A stretch of 64,000 nucleotides of DNA from Yoonia sp. I 8.24 (GCF_022096995.1 NZ_JACXGQ010000002.1:310001-374000); one strand, 5' to 3'; shown: positions 42,933-52,103, counted from the stretch's first letter. Numbers and translations: made by a program. Notes: a model not told the origin generated them from the sequence alone.

Positions 42933-44124
42933 CAGGAGCACCCAAAACCATATGCGCCATGATCTGCCCGTGATCAGAGGCGAGCTTGTTATACGGCGCC
43001 TCGGGGTGGGACCCGTCCGTTAGGTGATCGTTAAGCGCACTAAAATATTCCATTTCACCGAGCTTGCCATCGAATTCAGGGTGGAAGTGGCGCGACATCA
43101 AAATTTGGTCGATGCTTTCAAAGACACCCCCAAAGGCCGAGGTATAGACCATATCGCGCAATGATTTACGCACGAATAGTTTCTCTGCTGAAAACAAACG
43201 CACTCTGCTGATCTTTTCTTGGATCACTTCGTTTTGTTCGTCGGAATAGCGGTCACGGCTCGTTTGGGCGTCGTGGCGACGCATCCATGCATAGTTTTTA
43301 AACGGCGCCTCGCCAGTGATGATTTCGGATGAAACGGCGGTTTCGCTATCGTTGAAATCGCCTAAGACTATGACGGGATTGCCCGCCTCAAGTTCTTCGA
43401 GGATTGCTTTGCGCAAAACCCATGCTTCGGCCATGCGGCGCAGGGCGGCACGCAGCGATCCCATCGCACGGGCCGCAGGGTCATAGTTCACCAAATCCGC
43501 TGCAGGCGGAAAGGCGGCACCTTCGGGCCGGGGCAGTTCGCCGAGCTTTGATTTCAAATGGCAGTTGAACACGGTCACGACTGTATCGCCAATCGGAATG
43601 CGCACCTTAAGGATTGGACGCGACAGGCGCTTGACCTGATAGCTGCCCCCATCGGTGCCATCAATGTCGCTGAAGGGAATATCAAGCGGCTCTGGCAGGT
43701 CTTGGATAACTTCGGGGGTGCCAACAAAGCCAAACCGCGACAGGATCGCAACGCCCGGCCGGCGCGCGCCGGGGCCGCCGTCAAAGCTGTTGGGGGCAAA
43801 TGCCAGCGCGGATTCCGTGTAGGGTTCATAGGCAAGTTTGCGGAAAATGGCCTTTCGTGCATAGCGTTTTGACCGATCGGGGATATTGGCCGCGTTGGCT
43901 GCCATGCCTAACTCATCAGTTTCAATCACGACATCGCGTAGGGATTCTTCGCTGAAGATTTCCTGAAACCCGACGATATCCGCGTTCATGGTCAGTAATT
44001 GATCCGCAAGCCACGCGCGTTTCCACGCGTATTCCTCGGGGGTGTATTGTTCGAATTTATAGTATTCTTGATCCGCTTCGATCAGGTTTTTGACGTTAAA
44101 GCTGGCGATGGTGAATCGGGTCAT
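42925..44124 (-). CDS. Endonuclease/exonuclease/phosphatase family protein
   Basis: 399 residues of the EEP fold: TIASFNVKNLIEAD at the start, ADIVGFQEIFSEESL, VFNCHLKSKLG, VIVLGDFNDSETA and the terminal LASDHGQIMAHM. There is no signal peptide. The long insert with ARRPGVAILSRFGF is typical of a Roseobacter subgroup. It is unlike the other EEP gene at 22162 beyond the catalytic motifs. It lies inside the overlapping six-gene operon, which argues for a metabolic phosphoesterase role rather than DNA repair; this is inference. Confidence 0.78.
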   Translation of the reverse strand: MTRFTIASFNVKNLIEADQEYYKFEQYTPEEYAWKRAWLADQLLTMNADIVGFQEIFSEESLRDVVIETDELGMAANAANIPDRSKRYARKAIFRKLAYEPYTESALAFAPNSFDGGPGARRPGVAILSRFGFVGTPEVIQDLPEPLDIPFSDIDGTDGGSYQVKRLSRPILKVRIPIGDTVVTVFNCHLKSKLGELPRPEGAAFPPAADLVNYDPAARAMGSLRAALRRMAEAWVLRKAILEELEAGNPVIVLGDFNDSETAVSSEIITGEAPFKNYAWMRRHDAQTSRDRYSDEQNEVIQEKISRVRLFSAEKLFVRKSLRDMVYTSAFGGVFESIDQILMSRHFHPEFDGKLGEMEYFSALNDHLTDGSHPEAPYNKLASDHGQIMAHMVLGAPDG

Positions 44125-45083
44125 GACAGCGTCTCCAAGGCACGTGCAAATATAGCCGGATCAACGTTTCCACCGGTCGCAATGGCGACAACCGCGTCAC
44201 CAGTAAATGCGTCAGGGTGATAAAGTGCGGCGGCCAAAGCGGCCACACCGCCGGGTTCGATCACGATTTTTAATCGGGCAAATGCGAGGCCCATCGCGCG
44301 CAAGCATTCGTCGTCGGTCACTGCAAGGCCGGGGCCGCAGTATTCTTGCATAATTGGAAAGGTCAAATTGCCCGGTTGCGGTGTTACAATCGCATCACAA
44401 AGCGAGCCGTCCAATTGTGCGTTCCGTTCTATCTTACCGCTGATAAGCGAACGGGTTGCGTCATCAAAACCTACCGGTTCCACAGGGCGTACCCGCATGT
44501 TTGGCGCGTCTGCGGCCAATGCCATTGCGACCCCTGATGTCAACCCGCCACCGCCGCAGCACACAGCGACTTCCGCCGATAAATTGCCCAGCTCTTGTGC
44601 AATCTCAAGCCCGCAGGTGCCTTGGCCTGCGATCACAAGCGGCTCATCGAAGGGTTTGATCAACGTCAATCCGCGCTCAGCCGCAAGCCGGTCGCCAATT
44701 TCATCGCGATCTTCGGTTGAACGGTCATATAGCACGACCTCTGCACCAAGCGCCCGTGTATTGGCGATTTTGATTGCAGGGGCATTTGACGGCATGATGA
44801 TGACCGCTGGCGCGCCATGCTTTTGTGCCGCCAGCGCAATGCCTTGCGCGTGGTTGCCGCTTGAAAATGCGATCACCCCTGCTTTGATCTGGTCAGGGGG
44901 CAGCATGGAAACGGCCGACCAAGCGCCGCGAAATTTGAAGGATCCTGTGTGTTGCAGGCATTCCGCCTTTACGAACACACGTCGTCCCGCGATGTCGTCT
45001 AAGAACGGTGAGGATAGGATTGGCGTGCGTCGCGCATGGCCGTCGATACGTTGGGCCGCAGCGCGGATCATGTCTATATTCAT
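44121..45083 (-). CDS. Threonine/serine dehydratase family PLP enzyme
   Basis: 320 residues, fold type II PLP enzyme. The Schiff-base lysine is K50 in HTGSFKFRGAW; the phosphate loop is CCGGGGLTSG. It lacks the C-terminal ACT domains of biosynthetic IlvA, so it is catabolic-type: threonine/serine dehydratase, serine racemase or 3-hydroxyaspartate ammonia-lyase. The ATG at 45083 is chosen from its four-base overlap with the preceding gene; it also overlaps the next one by four bases. Confidence 0.82.
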   Translation of the reverse strand: MNIDMIRAAAQRIDGHARRTPILSSPFLDDIAGRRVFVKAECLQHTGSFKFRGAWSAVSMLPPDQIKAGVIAFSSGNHAQGIALAAQKHGAPAVIIMPSNAPAIKIANTRALGAEVVLYDRSTEDRDEIGDRLAAERGLTLIKPFDEPLVIAGQGTCGLEIAQELGNLSAEVAVCCGGGGLTSGVAMALAADAPNMRVRPVEPVGFDDATRSLISGKIERNAQLDGSLCDAIVTPQPGNLTFPIMQEYCGPGLAVTDDECLRAMGLAFARLKIVIEPGGVAALAAALYHPDAFTGDAVVAIATGGNVDPAIFARALETLS

Positions 45084-45898
45084 GTCATTTTCTCCAGCCA
45101 TGCATGCAAGGCAGTCAGCGATTGTGGTTCGTCTAAAAAGGGAACATGCCCGCGTCCGGGGATGTCCGCGCGGATCATATCAGGGCGACGACGGGACATT
45201 TCATCAGCGGTTTCAGCCGACAAAAGATCGGAGTTCACGCCGCGGATCAACGCCAATGGCAACCCGTCAAACGCATCAAAAAGCGGCCAAAGATCCGGCA
45301 TTGGCTGTGCGCCGCTGGCGATAACCGCATCCCGCAGTTTCGGATCGTAGCGTATGATCAATCCTTCGGGGGTTTCTTCGTAATGCGCTTTCACCTCTGC
45401 CATCCAGCGGTCCATGGGCACGTTTTCAAAGGTGGTCCATAGGTGCGCGCGCGCAGCAGCGGCTTGGGCATAGGTCTTTTGTGCGGGGTTGCGCCCGATG
45501 TAATCCATGATGACCGACAGACCCCCGGGCTTCAGTTCGGGCCCAATGTCATTCAGCGCAACGCCCAGCAACCGATCTTTGGCAGTAATCGCAAGGGTCA
45601 TCGCAATGAGCCCGCCGCGCGATGTGCCCAGTATGGCCGCTTTGTCGATGTTAAGGTGGTTCATCAGGGTCAAGACATCTGCGGCCTCGTGCGGGATTGT
45701 GTAGGTTGCGGGATCCGCCCAATCCGACTGCCCGCGCCCCCGGTAATCAGGCCGGATTAGCCGGGTCGGCCACGTCGGCGCGATATGATCAAAGTCAGCC
45801 CCATTGCGGGTAAGCCCCGCCAAAGCGATGACAGGCAATCCAGTGCCTTGATCTGTGTAATGCAACGTTAGCCCATCTTGAGACGTGAAATGTGGCAT
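45080..45898 (-). CDS. Alpha/beta hydrolase
   Basis: 272 residues. LPVIALAGLTRNGADFDHIAP, RPDYRGRGQSDWADP, the nucleophile in ILGTSRGGLIAMTLA and the late histidine in GRGHVPFLDEP give a full catalytic set. The start is shared with the stop of the HAD gene (ATGA). It resembles haloalkane dehalogenase/epoxide hydrolase-like esterases, but no substrate can be read off. Confidence 0.85.
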   Translation of the reverse strand: MPHFTSQDGLTLHYTDQGTGLPVIALAGLTRNGADFDHIAPTWPTRLIRPDYRGRGQSDWADPATYTIPHEAADVLTLMNHLNIDKAAILGTSRGGLIAMTLAITAKDRLLGVALNDIGPELKPGGLSVIMDYIGRNPAQKTYAQAAAARAHLWTTFENVPMDRWMAEVKAHYEETPEGLIIRYDPKLRDAVIASGAQPMPDLWPLFDAFDGLPLALIRGVNSDLLSAETADEMSRRRPDMIRADIPGRGHVPFLDEPQSLTALHAWLEKMT

Positions 45899-46575
45899 CA
45901 GACCAGCCCCGGAATGGCAGTGAGGTCAGACACGATATGGTGTGGTGCGGCATACAGCCGATCCACGGGCGCGCCTGCGCGATTAACCCATGCTGTCTGA
46001 AACCCATATCCCGCAGCCCCCGCCGCATCCCAACCGTTTGAGGACACGAAAAGAACGTCTTCCTTGGCACAGCCAAAACTGTTGCCAACCATGTCGTAAA
46101 CGCGGGCGGAGGGTTTGAATATGCCCACGTCTTGGACAGAGAGAGTGGCATCCAGCAACGGGTCAATCTGTGCCGATTGCACCGCCGCGTTCAGCATTTC
46201 CGGGCTGCCGTTAGACAAGATCGCGGTTTTCATCCCTGCGGCGCGTAGGTCGGTCAAGACTTGCGGGGCCTCGGGGTAGGCTTGCAGTTCCCAATAAAGA
46301 TCAAGCAGGCGTTTGCGGGTCGCTTCGTTAGTGATGCCACTTGCTTCAAGCGCCCAATCCAGCCCGTCTTGGGTCACTTGCCAAAAATCGCAGTGCTGGT
46401 CTGCCACCGCGCGCAGCCAGCTATATTCCAACTGCTTTGCGCGCCAATCACGGGCAATCGCGGGCCACACATCGGCAAGTTGCGCATGGGCGGGTTCGCG
46501 GGCGGCGGCTTGCGTGGCCGCATTGACGTCGAAAAGGGTCCCGTAGGCATCAAATACACAGGTTGTTATCGTCAT
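45898..46575 (-). CDS. Haloacid dehalogenase type II (HAD superfamily)
   Basis: 225 residues. The nucleophile is D9 in VFDAYGTLFDV; motif II is ILSNGSPEML, motif III is FKPSARVYD and motif IV is FVSSNGWDAAGAAGYGF. The 'SSNGWD' text and W-N pattern in FQTAWVNRAG are specific to L-2-haloacid dehalogenases (type II), which hydrolyse 2-haloacids to hydroxyacids with inversion. It is the first gene of the six-gene overlapping string. Confidence 0.88.
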   Translation of the reverse strand: MTITTCVFDAYGTLFDVNAATQAAAREPAHAQLADVWPAIARDWRAKQLEYSWLRAVADQHCDFWQVTQDGLDWALEASGITNEATRKRLLDLYWELQAYPEAPQVLTDLRAAGMKTAILSNGSPEMLNAAVQSAQIDPLLDATLSVQDVGIFKPSARVYDMVGNSFGCAKEDVLFVSSNGWDAAGAAGYGFQTAWVNRAGAPVDRLYAAPHHIVSDLTAIPGLV

Positions 46576-46705
46576 CGGATTCTCCCGCTTTTGGACATCG
46601 TGTCATGGGCTTGGCGCAACGGAAAGAGCGAAAGCGATTTGCAACTTGGGGCACAGGCGCGTAGCTTGCCGTGAATTTTAGGAAATCTAGCCGAAAGAAC
46701 AAGCG

Positions 46706-47140
46706 ATGAGCCAAGCAAAATCAGGTGATACCGTCCGTATCCATTACACCGGGACCCTCAAAACCGGTGAAACATTCGACAGCTCGGACGGGCGCGACCC
46801 TTTGGAATTTGTGGTCGGTTCAGGCCAGATTATCCCCGGTCTTGATGTCGCAATTCCAGGGATGGCAGTGGGTGACAAAAAGACGGTTGAAGTGCCCTGC
46901 GCCCAAGCCTACGGCGAAACCAACCCGGACGCCCGCCAATCTGTGCCGCGCGGTGAAATCCCCGACAACATCCCGCTTGATCTGGGCACGCAGTTGCAAA
47001 TGCAAACGCCCCAAGGTCAGGTGATGCAGGTCACCGTCGCCGAAGTGACTGAAACCGAAGTCACGCTGGATGCAAACCATGCCTTGGCTGGCAAAGACCT
47101 GATCTTTGCCATCGAAATGGTCGGGATCGACGCGGCTTAA
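46706..47140 (+). CDS. FKBP-type peptidyl-prolyl isomerase (SlyD-like)
   Basis: 144 residues: VRIHYTGTLKTGETFDSSDGRDP, GQIIPGLDVAIPGMAVGDKK and the IF-domain region around AYGETNPDARQSVPRGEIP. The ending AGKDLIFAIEMVGI is the usual last strand. No His-rich tail is present, so it is SlyD-like without the metal-binding tail. Its TAA stop lies within a TTAA that is also the stop of the convergent gene. Confidence 0.9.
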   Translation: MSQAKSGDTVRIHYTGTLKTGETFDSSDGRDPLEFVVGSGQIIPGLDVAIPGMAVGDKKTVEVPCAQAYGETNPDARQSVPRGEIPDNIPLDLGTQLQMQTPQGQVMQVTVAEVTETEVTLDANHALAGKDLIFAIEMVGIDAA

Positions 47141-48069
47141 TCCGGGGCCTTTCCAAAAAACGCGGCGTGTTCGTCAGGGTTGGCGAATGCGCCGGTGAAT
47201 TCATAGATCCCGCATTGCCCGCGCGTCGCATCCACCCAAAGATAACTGGGCATCGGCGGTAGCGCATCGCAATAGGGCGGTTGATCCAACCCCGCGAGCA
47301 TGAGCGCTGCGCGTGAGCCCACCAAATAGTGCGTCAATGGCGGTGTCGTCGCGATCATTGGCGCGGTGCCGACCTCTTGCATCCATTCATAGATCACCCC
47401 AAGACTGGGGAACCGTGGCAAGAACGCGGCCTGTAGGCGCACCAGCTTATCCATCAGCTCTGGGGTCATTTCGGTGCCGGGTGCTATGCCGTAAAAATCT
47501 TCGAGGCTGAGCCCGTCTTGGGTGAACAGATAGAGGTTCGCGCCGTAGCCAACCATCTTGGACGACAAGCATCCCATACAGGTGGGGCTGGCACGAAAGG
47601 CTTGGTGCAGGGCATAACGTTCGGCAATCGTGTAGAAATCAATGCAGTCGATCAGCAGGTCGCAACCCGCGACGAAATCCGCCGCGTTTTCGACCGATAA
47701 CCCGGCCGGGTACACATCAAGCGTCACATCTGGCGCGGTCTCATGGATCATGTTCGCAATTGTGCCGGCTTTGGAGGCGCCCACAGTGCCGGGTGCGGCC
47801 CCAAGCTGTCGGTTTATATTGCTGGTGTCAAAGGCGTCTGGATCGGCGATTTTTAGATGTCGCACGCCAAGCCGCGCCAAAAGCATTGCCACCGCACCGC
47901 CAACACCACCAAGTCCGGCGACGCCTACAGTTGCCCCCGCGATTTTTTCCTGCGAGGCCCGCATATGATCGCGATCAAGACCTAAGAAGACTTCGCTGCG
48001 TTTGACGCGTTCCCAGTAGGTTTGCGCGTCATAGTTTCCATCGATCCGAAAATGTGCGGTGCTGTCCAT
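47137..48069 (-). CDS. Orphan ThiF/MoeB-family (E1-like) adenylyltransferase
   Basis: 310 residues. The nucleotide motif is VGVAGLGGVGGAVAMLLARLG, followed by ADPDAFDTSNINRQLGA (acidic residue and arginine of E1 enzymes) and CDLLIDCIDFYTIAERY. The paired CxxC zinc motifs of MoeB/ThiF are absent; single cysteines occur in TCMGCLSSK. The C-terminal third (from EDFYGIAPG on) is family-specific. No ubiquitin-like, JAB or thiazole/moco genes lie nearby, so the acceptor is unknown. Confidence 0.78.
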   Translation of the reverse strand: MDSTAHFRIDGNYDAQTYWERVKRSEVFLGLDRDHMRASQEKIAGATVGVAGLGGVGGAVAMLLARLGVRHLKIADPDAFDTSNINRQLGAAPGTVGASKAGTIANMIHETAPDVTLDVYPAGLSVENAADFVAGCDLLIDCIDFYTIAERYALHQAFRASPTCMGCLSSKMVGYGANLYLFTQDGLSLEDFYGIAPGTEMTPELMDKLVRLQAAFLPRFPSLGVIYEWMQEVGTAPMIATTPPLTHYLVGSRAALMLAGLDQPPYCDALPPMPSYLWVDATRGQCGIYEFTGAFANPDEHAAFFGKAPD

Positions 48070-48122
48070 GCCAATGCCTTTTGCAAAAAATATCGTTCAA
48101 TCTGCAAAAGTGTAGATCAGTA

Positions 48123-48151
48123 GGGGCGATAACGATAGCCGCTATCGCCCT
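48123..48151 (-). terminator. Hairpin downstream of fabI
   Basis: GGGGCGATA (48123-48131) pairs with TATCGCCCT (48143-48151) around an 11-nt loop that itself contains a short repeat. It lies 11 bp beyond the fabI stop and probably ends the fabB-fabI transcript. Confidence 0.65.
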
Positions 48152-48161
48152 GTGATTGTGT

Positions 48162-48971
48162 TTATTTATCCGTTACCGGCATCACGAGGTTTTCAGGCTG
48201 GGGCATGCCCAAGACGTGGAAACCGCCATCAACGCGAATAATTTCGCCCGATGTAAACGCGCCCGCGTCAGAGGCAAGATAAACGGCCGTGCCACCCACC
48301 GCTGCGAGGCTTGCATTTTCACGCGCGGGCGCGTTTTGCTCAGTATGTTTATAGGTACGTCGCGCACCTGCGATGGCTGCACCCGCAAGGGTTTTCATCG
48401 GGCCGGGGCTGATTGCGTTGACGCGAATGCCTTGCGGGCCCAGATCATTTGCTAGATAGCGCGTGGCGCTTTCCAATGCGGCTTTTGCGACGCCCATGAC
48501 GTTGTAGAACGGGGTAACGCGGTTGGACCCTTGGTAGGTCAGGGTCAGCAATGTGCCGCCGTCGGGCATCAGCGCAGAGGCGCGTTTAGCGACATCTACG
48601 AAAGAATAGCACGAAATCGTGAGCGAGTTTTGGAAGTTCGCGCGGCTTGTGTCGGTGAACCTGCCCGCCAATTCGTTCTTGTCAGAATAGGCAATCGCAT
48701 GGACAACGAAATCCAATTTGCCCCATTTTTGCGCGATCATGTCAAAAGCGGCGTCCATGCTGGCGTCATCAGTCACGTCCACATCGACCAACATATCGGA
48801 TCCGACAGAGGCCGCCAGCGGTTCAAGCCGTTTGCCAAATGCTTCGCCTTGGTAACTGAACGCCAGTTCGGCCCCGGCTTCGGACATTGCTTTGGCAATA
48901 CCCCAAGCGATTGATCTTTCGTTCGCGACACCCATGATGAGGCCGCGTTTTCCCTGCAAAGAAATTGTCAT
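48162..48971 (-). CDS. fabI: Enoyl-[acyl-carrier-protein] reductase (NADH)
   Basis: 269 residues, short-chain reductase fold of the FabI type. The cofactor motif is GVANERSIAWGIAKAM; the catalytic Y-x6-K is in FYNVMGVAKAALE. ISPGPMKTLAGAAI forms the substrate loop. It performs the last step of each fatty-acid elongation cycle. It follows fabB by three bases on the same strand. Confidence 0.95.
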   Translation of the reverse strand: MTISLQGKRGLIMGVANERSIAWGIAKAMSEAGAELAFSYQGEAFGKRLEPLAASVGSDMLVDVDVTDDASMDAAFDMIAQKWGKLDFVVHAIAYSDKNELAGRFTDTSRANFQNSLTISCYSFVDVAKRASALMPDGGTLLTLTYQGSNRVTPFYNVMGVAKAALESATRYLANDLGPQGIRVNAISPGPMKTLAGAAIAGARRTYKHTEQNAPARENASLAAVGGTAVYLASDAGAFTSGEIIRVDGGFHVLGMPQPENLVMPVTDK

Positions 48972-48974
48972 AGC

Positions 48975-50204
48975 TTAACCTTTGAATTTCGAAAGCAACA
49001 TTGAGCCGTTGGTCCCGCCAAACCCAAAAGAGTTGGTCATGACAGTATCAAGCCCGGCGTTCTCGACCAGGTCGGTCGCGATTTCCGCGGGGGCGAGCGC
49101 CGGGTCAAGGGTTTCAACGTTGATAGATGGGGTGATGAAGTCGTCTTGGAGCATCAGCAGACAATAGACGGCTTCAGAGGCACCAGTGGCCCCTTGGCTG
49201 TGACCCGTCATGGATTTTGTGGAAGACACAGGTGGTGTGTTGCCTTCGCCAAAGACGCGGCGTACGGCTTCGATCTCGCCGACGTCGCCCACAGGCGTCG
49301 ATGTGCCATGCGCGTTGATATAGCTGACTTTGCGGCCTTCTGGCAAAGTTTCCAGGGCCAGACGCATCGCGCGTTCGCCGCCTTCACCCGATGGGGCAAC
49401 CATGTCGTGGCCATCGGATGTGGCCGCGTAACCTGTGACTTCGGCATAGATTTTCGCGCCGCGTGCTTGCGCGTGCTCAAGGCTTTCTAGCACCAGCATT
49501 GCGCCGCCACCGGCGATGACAAACCCATCGCGGTTGGCGTCAAAGGCACGGGATGCCTTTTCAGGGGTATCGTTGAATTTTGAAGACATCGCGCCCATCG
49601 CGTCAAACAGGCAGGACAGGGTCCAATCCAATTCTTCGCCGCCGCCCGCAAACATCACGTCTTGTTTGCCCATCATGATTTGTTCAGCTGCGTTACCGAT
49701 GCAGTGCAGGCTGGTCGAACAGGCCGAGGTGATCGAATAGTTGATGCCTTTGATTTTATACTGGGTCGACAGGTTCGCTGAGATTGTCGAGGACATGCAT
49801 TTAGGCACGGCAAAGGGCCCGATGCGTTTTGTGGCACCGGTGTCTTTGACGACATTGTGGGCTGCAAACATTGCAGATGTGGATGGGCCACCGGAGCCAG
49901 CAACCAGACCTGTACGCACGTTAGATACCGTGTCTTCATCAAGCCCAGCATCCGCGATGGCTTGGCCCATCGCGATATAGGCATAGGCCGCACCCGGCCC
50001 CATGAACCGCAGCGCGCGCTTATCCACATGCTCTTTTATGTCGATTTTGACGGTGCCTGCGATTTGGCTGCGGAACCCGTGCTCGGCCATCTCAGGCGAT
50101 GCTTCGATCCCGGATTTGCCAGCCATAAGAGAGGCCTTCACCTCTTCGGCGTTATTCCCAATCGGGGATACAATCCCCAAACCTGTGACGACGACGCGAC
50201 GCAT
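48975..50204 (-). CDS. fabB: Beta-ketoacyl-ACP synthase I
   Basis: 409 residues, thiolase fold. The catalytic triad is C162 in TSACSTSLHC, a histidine in NAHGTSTPVGD and another in STKSMTGHSQGA. FabB extends unsaturated chains made by FabA. The gene is directly followed by fabI, but fabA, normally just upstream in Roseobacters, is separated by about 2.2 kb. Confidence 0.95.
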   Translation of the reverse strand: MRRVVVTGLGIVSPIGNNAEEVKASLMAGKSGIEASPEMAEHGFRSQIAGTVKIDIKEHVDKRALRFMGPGAAYAYIAMGQAIADAGLDEDTVSNVRTGLVAGSGGPSTSAMFAAHNVVKDTGATKRIGPFAVPKCMSSTISANLSTQYKIKGINYSITSACSTSLHCIGNAAEQIMMGKQDVMFAGGGEELDWTLSCLFDAMGAMSSKFNDTPEKASRAFDANRDGFVIAGGGAMLVLESLEHAQARGAKIYAEVTGYAATSDGHDMVAPSGEGGERAMRLALETLPEGRKVSYINAHGTSTPVGDVGEIEAVRRVFGEGNTPPVSSTKSMTGHSQGATGASEAVYCLLMLQDDFITPSINVETLDPALAPAEIATDLVENAGLDTVMTNSFGFGGTNGSMLLSKFKG

Positions 50205-50364
50205 AGGCGCACTCCCTTTAAGTTCTTACCGCTTTGTACGGCAGCAGTGGGGGCGGGGGCAAGCAGGTATGGTCGAGCGGGGTGGCGGTGAACGAAATCG
50301 CGTCACCCCCTATCATTCCGCGCCGCTTAGCTTAAGGGAGGGTGGGATTAACGGAGACCGAAAA

Positions 50365-50859
50365 ATGGAAAATTCACAAAGCCTGCCAGAGCTGATTGTC
50401 GCGGCGCAGGCCGATGCTAAGATCTTTGAAGATCGTATCGGGGCTGCCCAAAACGGGACCGAAGCCCAAACCGCAGATCTACGCGCAGCAACGGCAGCAC
50501 TTGAATTGGCCGCAGTCGATGCCTTTACCTTGTTCGAGGCGCGCATGCAGCACCATTTCAAGCGCGGACCATTTTCGCGCAAACTTAAGGCCGCGCTGTT
50601 GGATGCCAAACATCCTGATCTCGCGGACCGTATTCACAAACACTATCTTGCGGTGAACGTGCTGAAGCACGGCACAGGCGCAAGCTACCGCGAATTGCTT
50701 GCTGCCAAAGTCACACCGTTTACGGTTATTCCGGTCGCAGACGTCGTGGTCGATGAAAACCGCAAAACATCTGGATTGATTGATGTCAGTACACCGGGCT
50801 TTTTCGACGGATTGGCGAACGCGCTGCTTGAGGCGTACGCATTCCTTGAAGGCCGATAA
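50365..50859 (+). CDS. Conserved hypothetical protein
   Basis: 164 residues, predicted mostly helical and cytoplasmic: ENSQSLPELIVAAQADAK, an Ala-rich helix around LRAATAALELAAVDAF, then FEARMQHHFKRGPFSRK and a C-terminal part VDVSTPGFFDGLANALLEAY. The ATG at 50365 follows GGAGACC. It resembles nothing I can name; the basic H-H-F-K-R-G-P-F segment may bind nucleic acid or phosphate. It lies upstream of trmL with a 44-bp gap. Confidence 0.65.
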   Translation: MENSQSLPELIVAAQADAKIFEDRIGAAQNGTEAQTADLRAATAALELAAVDAFTLFEARMQHHFKRGPFSRKLKAALLDAKHPDLADRIHKHYLAVNVLKHGTGASYRELLAAKVTPFTVIPVADVVVDENRKTSGLIDVSTPGFFDGLANALLEAYAFLEGR

Positions 50860-50903
50860 TACACATTTTCACAATATTTCCGTTATGAAAGCCGATTGAT
50901 CCG

Positions 50904-51377
50904 ATGTCCGACCCGCACATGAAAATTGTTTTAGTGACGCCCGAAATTCCATACAATACGGGCGCTATCGGGCGGACATGTGTTGCGCTGAACCTCGAGC
51001 TGATCTTGATCAAACCTTACGGGTTCTCGCTTGATGAAAAAGCGGTGCGGCGGGCGGGAACAGATTATTGGAAACACGTCAACCTGACCGAGTATGACAC
51101 TTGGCAAAGCTTTATGGATGCGCGTAACCCGCGCCCCGAAAGCATGTTCTTTTTTGAAGAACACGGCGCGCAAACTGTCTATAGCGCTGATTATCAAGAA
51201 GATGGGTATTTGGTGTTTGGCTGTGAATCCGCGGGGCTACCTCCCGAGATACTCACCGGTATGGAAGACCGCACGCTGAGCCTGCCAATGCTCGATAAAC
51301 GGGTGCGGTCCCTCAACCTCGCAAACGTTGCGACAGCCGTGATCTATCAAGCAATGCGGACACAGCTGGGCGGGTGA
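50904..51377 (+). CDS. trmL: tRNA (cytidine(34)-2'-O)-methyltransferase
   Basis: 157 residues, SPOUT fold. It opens MKIVLVTPEIPYNTGAIGRT; the knot region is LVFGCESAGLPPEIL and LPMLDKRVRSLNLANVATAV, with the SAM-binding arginine and asparagine. It methylates the wobble nucleotide of tRNA-Leu isoacceptors. An alternative start five codons on (50919) is possible and fits the family's usual length better. Confidence 0.92.
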   Translation: MSDPHMKIVLVTPEIPYNTGAIGRTCVALNLELILIKPYGFSLDEKAVRRAGTDYWKHVNLTEYDTWQSFMDARNPRPESMFFFEEHGAQTVYSADYQEDGYLVFGCESAGLPPEILTGMEDRTLSLPMLDKRVRSLNLANVATAVIYQAMRTQLGG

Positions 51378-51421
51378 AGGTCGCTACGAACTTTATTCCT
51401 AAACATGCTGCGAATGCTAGC

Positions 51422-51437
51422 TGGCGTAGCTACGCCA
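51422..51437. repeat. Palindrome in the trmL-TPR gene gap
   Basis: TGGCGTAGCTACGCCA is a perfect 16-bp palindrome 44 bp after trmL, in an AT-rich gap. It may be an operator or a cruciform; no T-tract follows. Confidence 0.45.
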
Positions 51438-51569
51438 AAAACCTCCAACAACCGCGTGAGTTTTGAACGGGGTTTTTTGACACCATTGCTGCGATCCGCC
51501 TAAGGTCCGGTTCGAGCCCAGAGCCACGGATGCTACGTGGTATTTGGATGTCCACTTTCTAAGAATAAA

Positions 51570-52103
51570 CTACCAGTTTTCGTAACACATTTGGTCACGA
51601 AAGCAGATTTCGATCGCCGTCATTGTCCGCGCGTCAAAGGTACCGTCAGCTTCACCGGTCAACGTTCCTAAATGTTGCAAGTCTTTCTGTATTGAAGCAA
51701 TAATTGGCGGCGAACTCTCAGTTAGAATTCTTTCCATATCACCCAAGGCTAATTCAATTTGAGATGTTTCCAGATAGAAAACCGTCCGGTTCAAAAGCGC
51801 GGAAAGAGTTCCCATCCAAAACTCTCCTCCTTTTGCTTGCTCAGTACGTACCACCGCTTCATTTAGGTCATTCAGTGCTTCGTCAATGCGCCCCATTTGC
51901 ATGTAAAGTGATGCCCTCTCTTGAAGAGCTAGTTCGGTTGGATCGTCAATTAACAGGGCGGCATTACATGCAGCCAGACGGTTTTCGAACGTCGATGATT
52001 GATCGCTACATGGCTCAATCGCAATCCAAATATCATCCGAATTTTGTGCAGACGTCAGGGTGGCAATGAATGTTAGGCAGAGACCAAGAAGCAAGAGTTT
52101 CAT
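51570..52103 (-). CDS. Secreted TPR protein with PG-binding-like end
   Basis: 177 residues from the ATG complementary to 52101-52103. The signal peptide is MKLLLLGLCLTFIATLTSAQ. A TPR-like helix pair reads ALQERASLYMQMGRIDEALN, and the end IQKDLQHLGTLTGEADGTFD resembles the peptidoglycan-binding motif (DG-x-F-x-x-x-T-x-x-A). Cysteines cluster near both ends. The gene is AT-rich compared with its neighbours and sits between trmL and fabA, where Roseobacters usually have fabA next to fabB. Confidence 0.65.
   Translation of the reverse strand: MKLLLLGLCLTFIATLTSAQNSDDIWIAIEPCSDQSSTFENRLAACNAALLIDDPTELALQERASLYMQMGRIDEALNDLNEAVVRTEQAKGGEFWMGTLSALLNRTVFYLETSQIELALGDMERILTESSPPIIASIQKDLQHLGTLTGEADGTFDARTMTAIEICFRDQMCYENW

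Noticed and set aside
44121..45083. Beta-hydroxyaspartate cycle dehydratase (BhcB)
   Set aside because: No bhcA, bhcC, bhcD or bhcR neighbours, and the residues visible do not separate it from other threonine dehydratase relatives.
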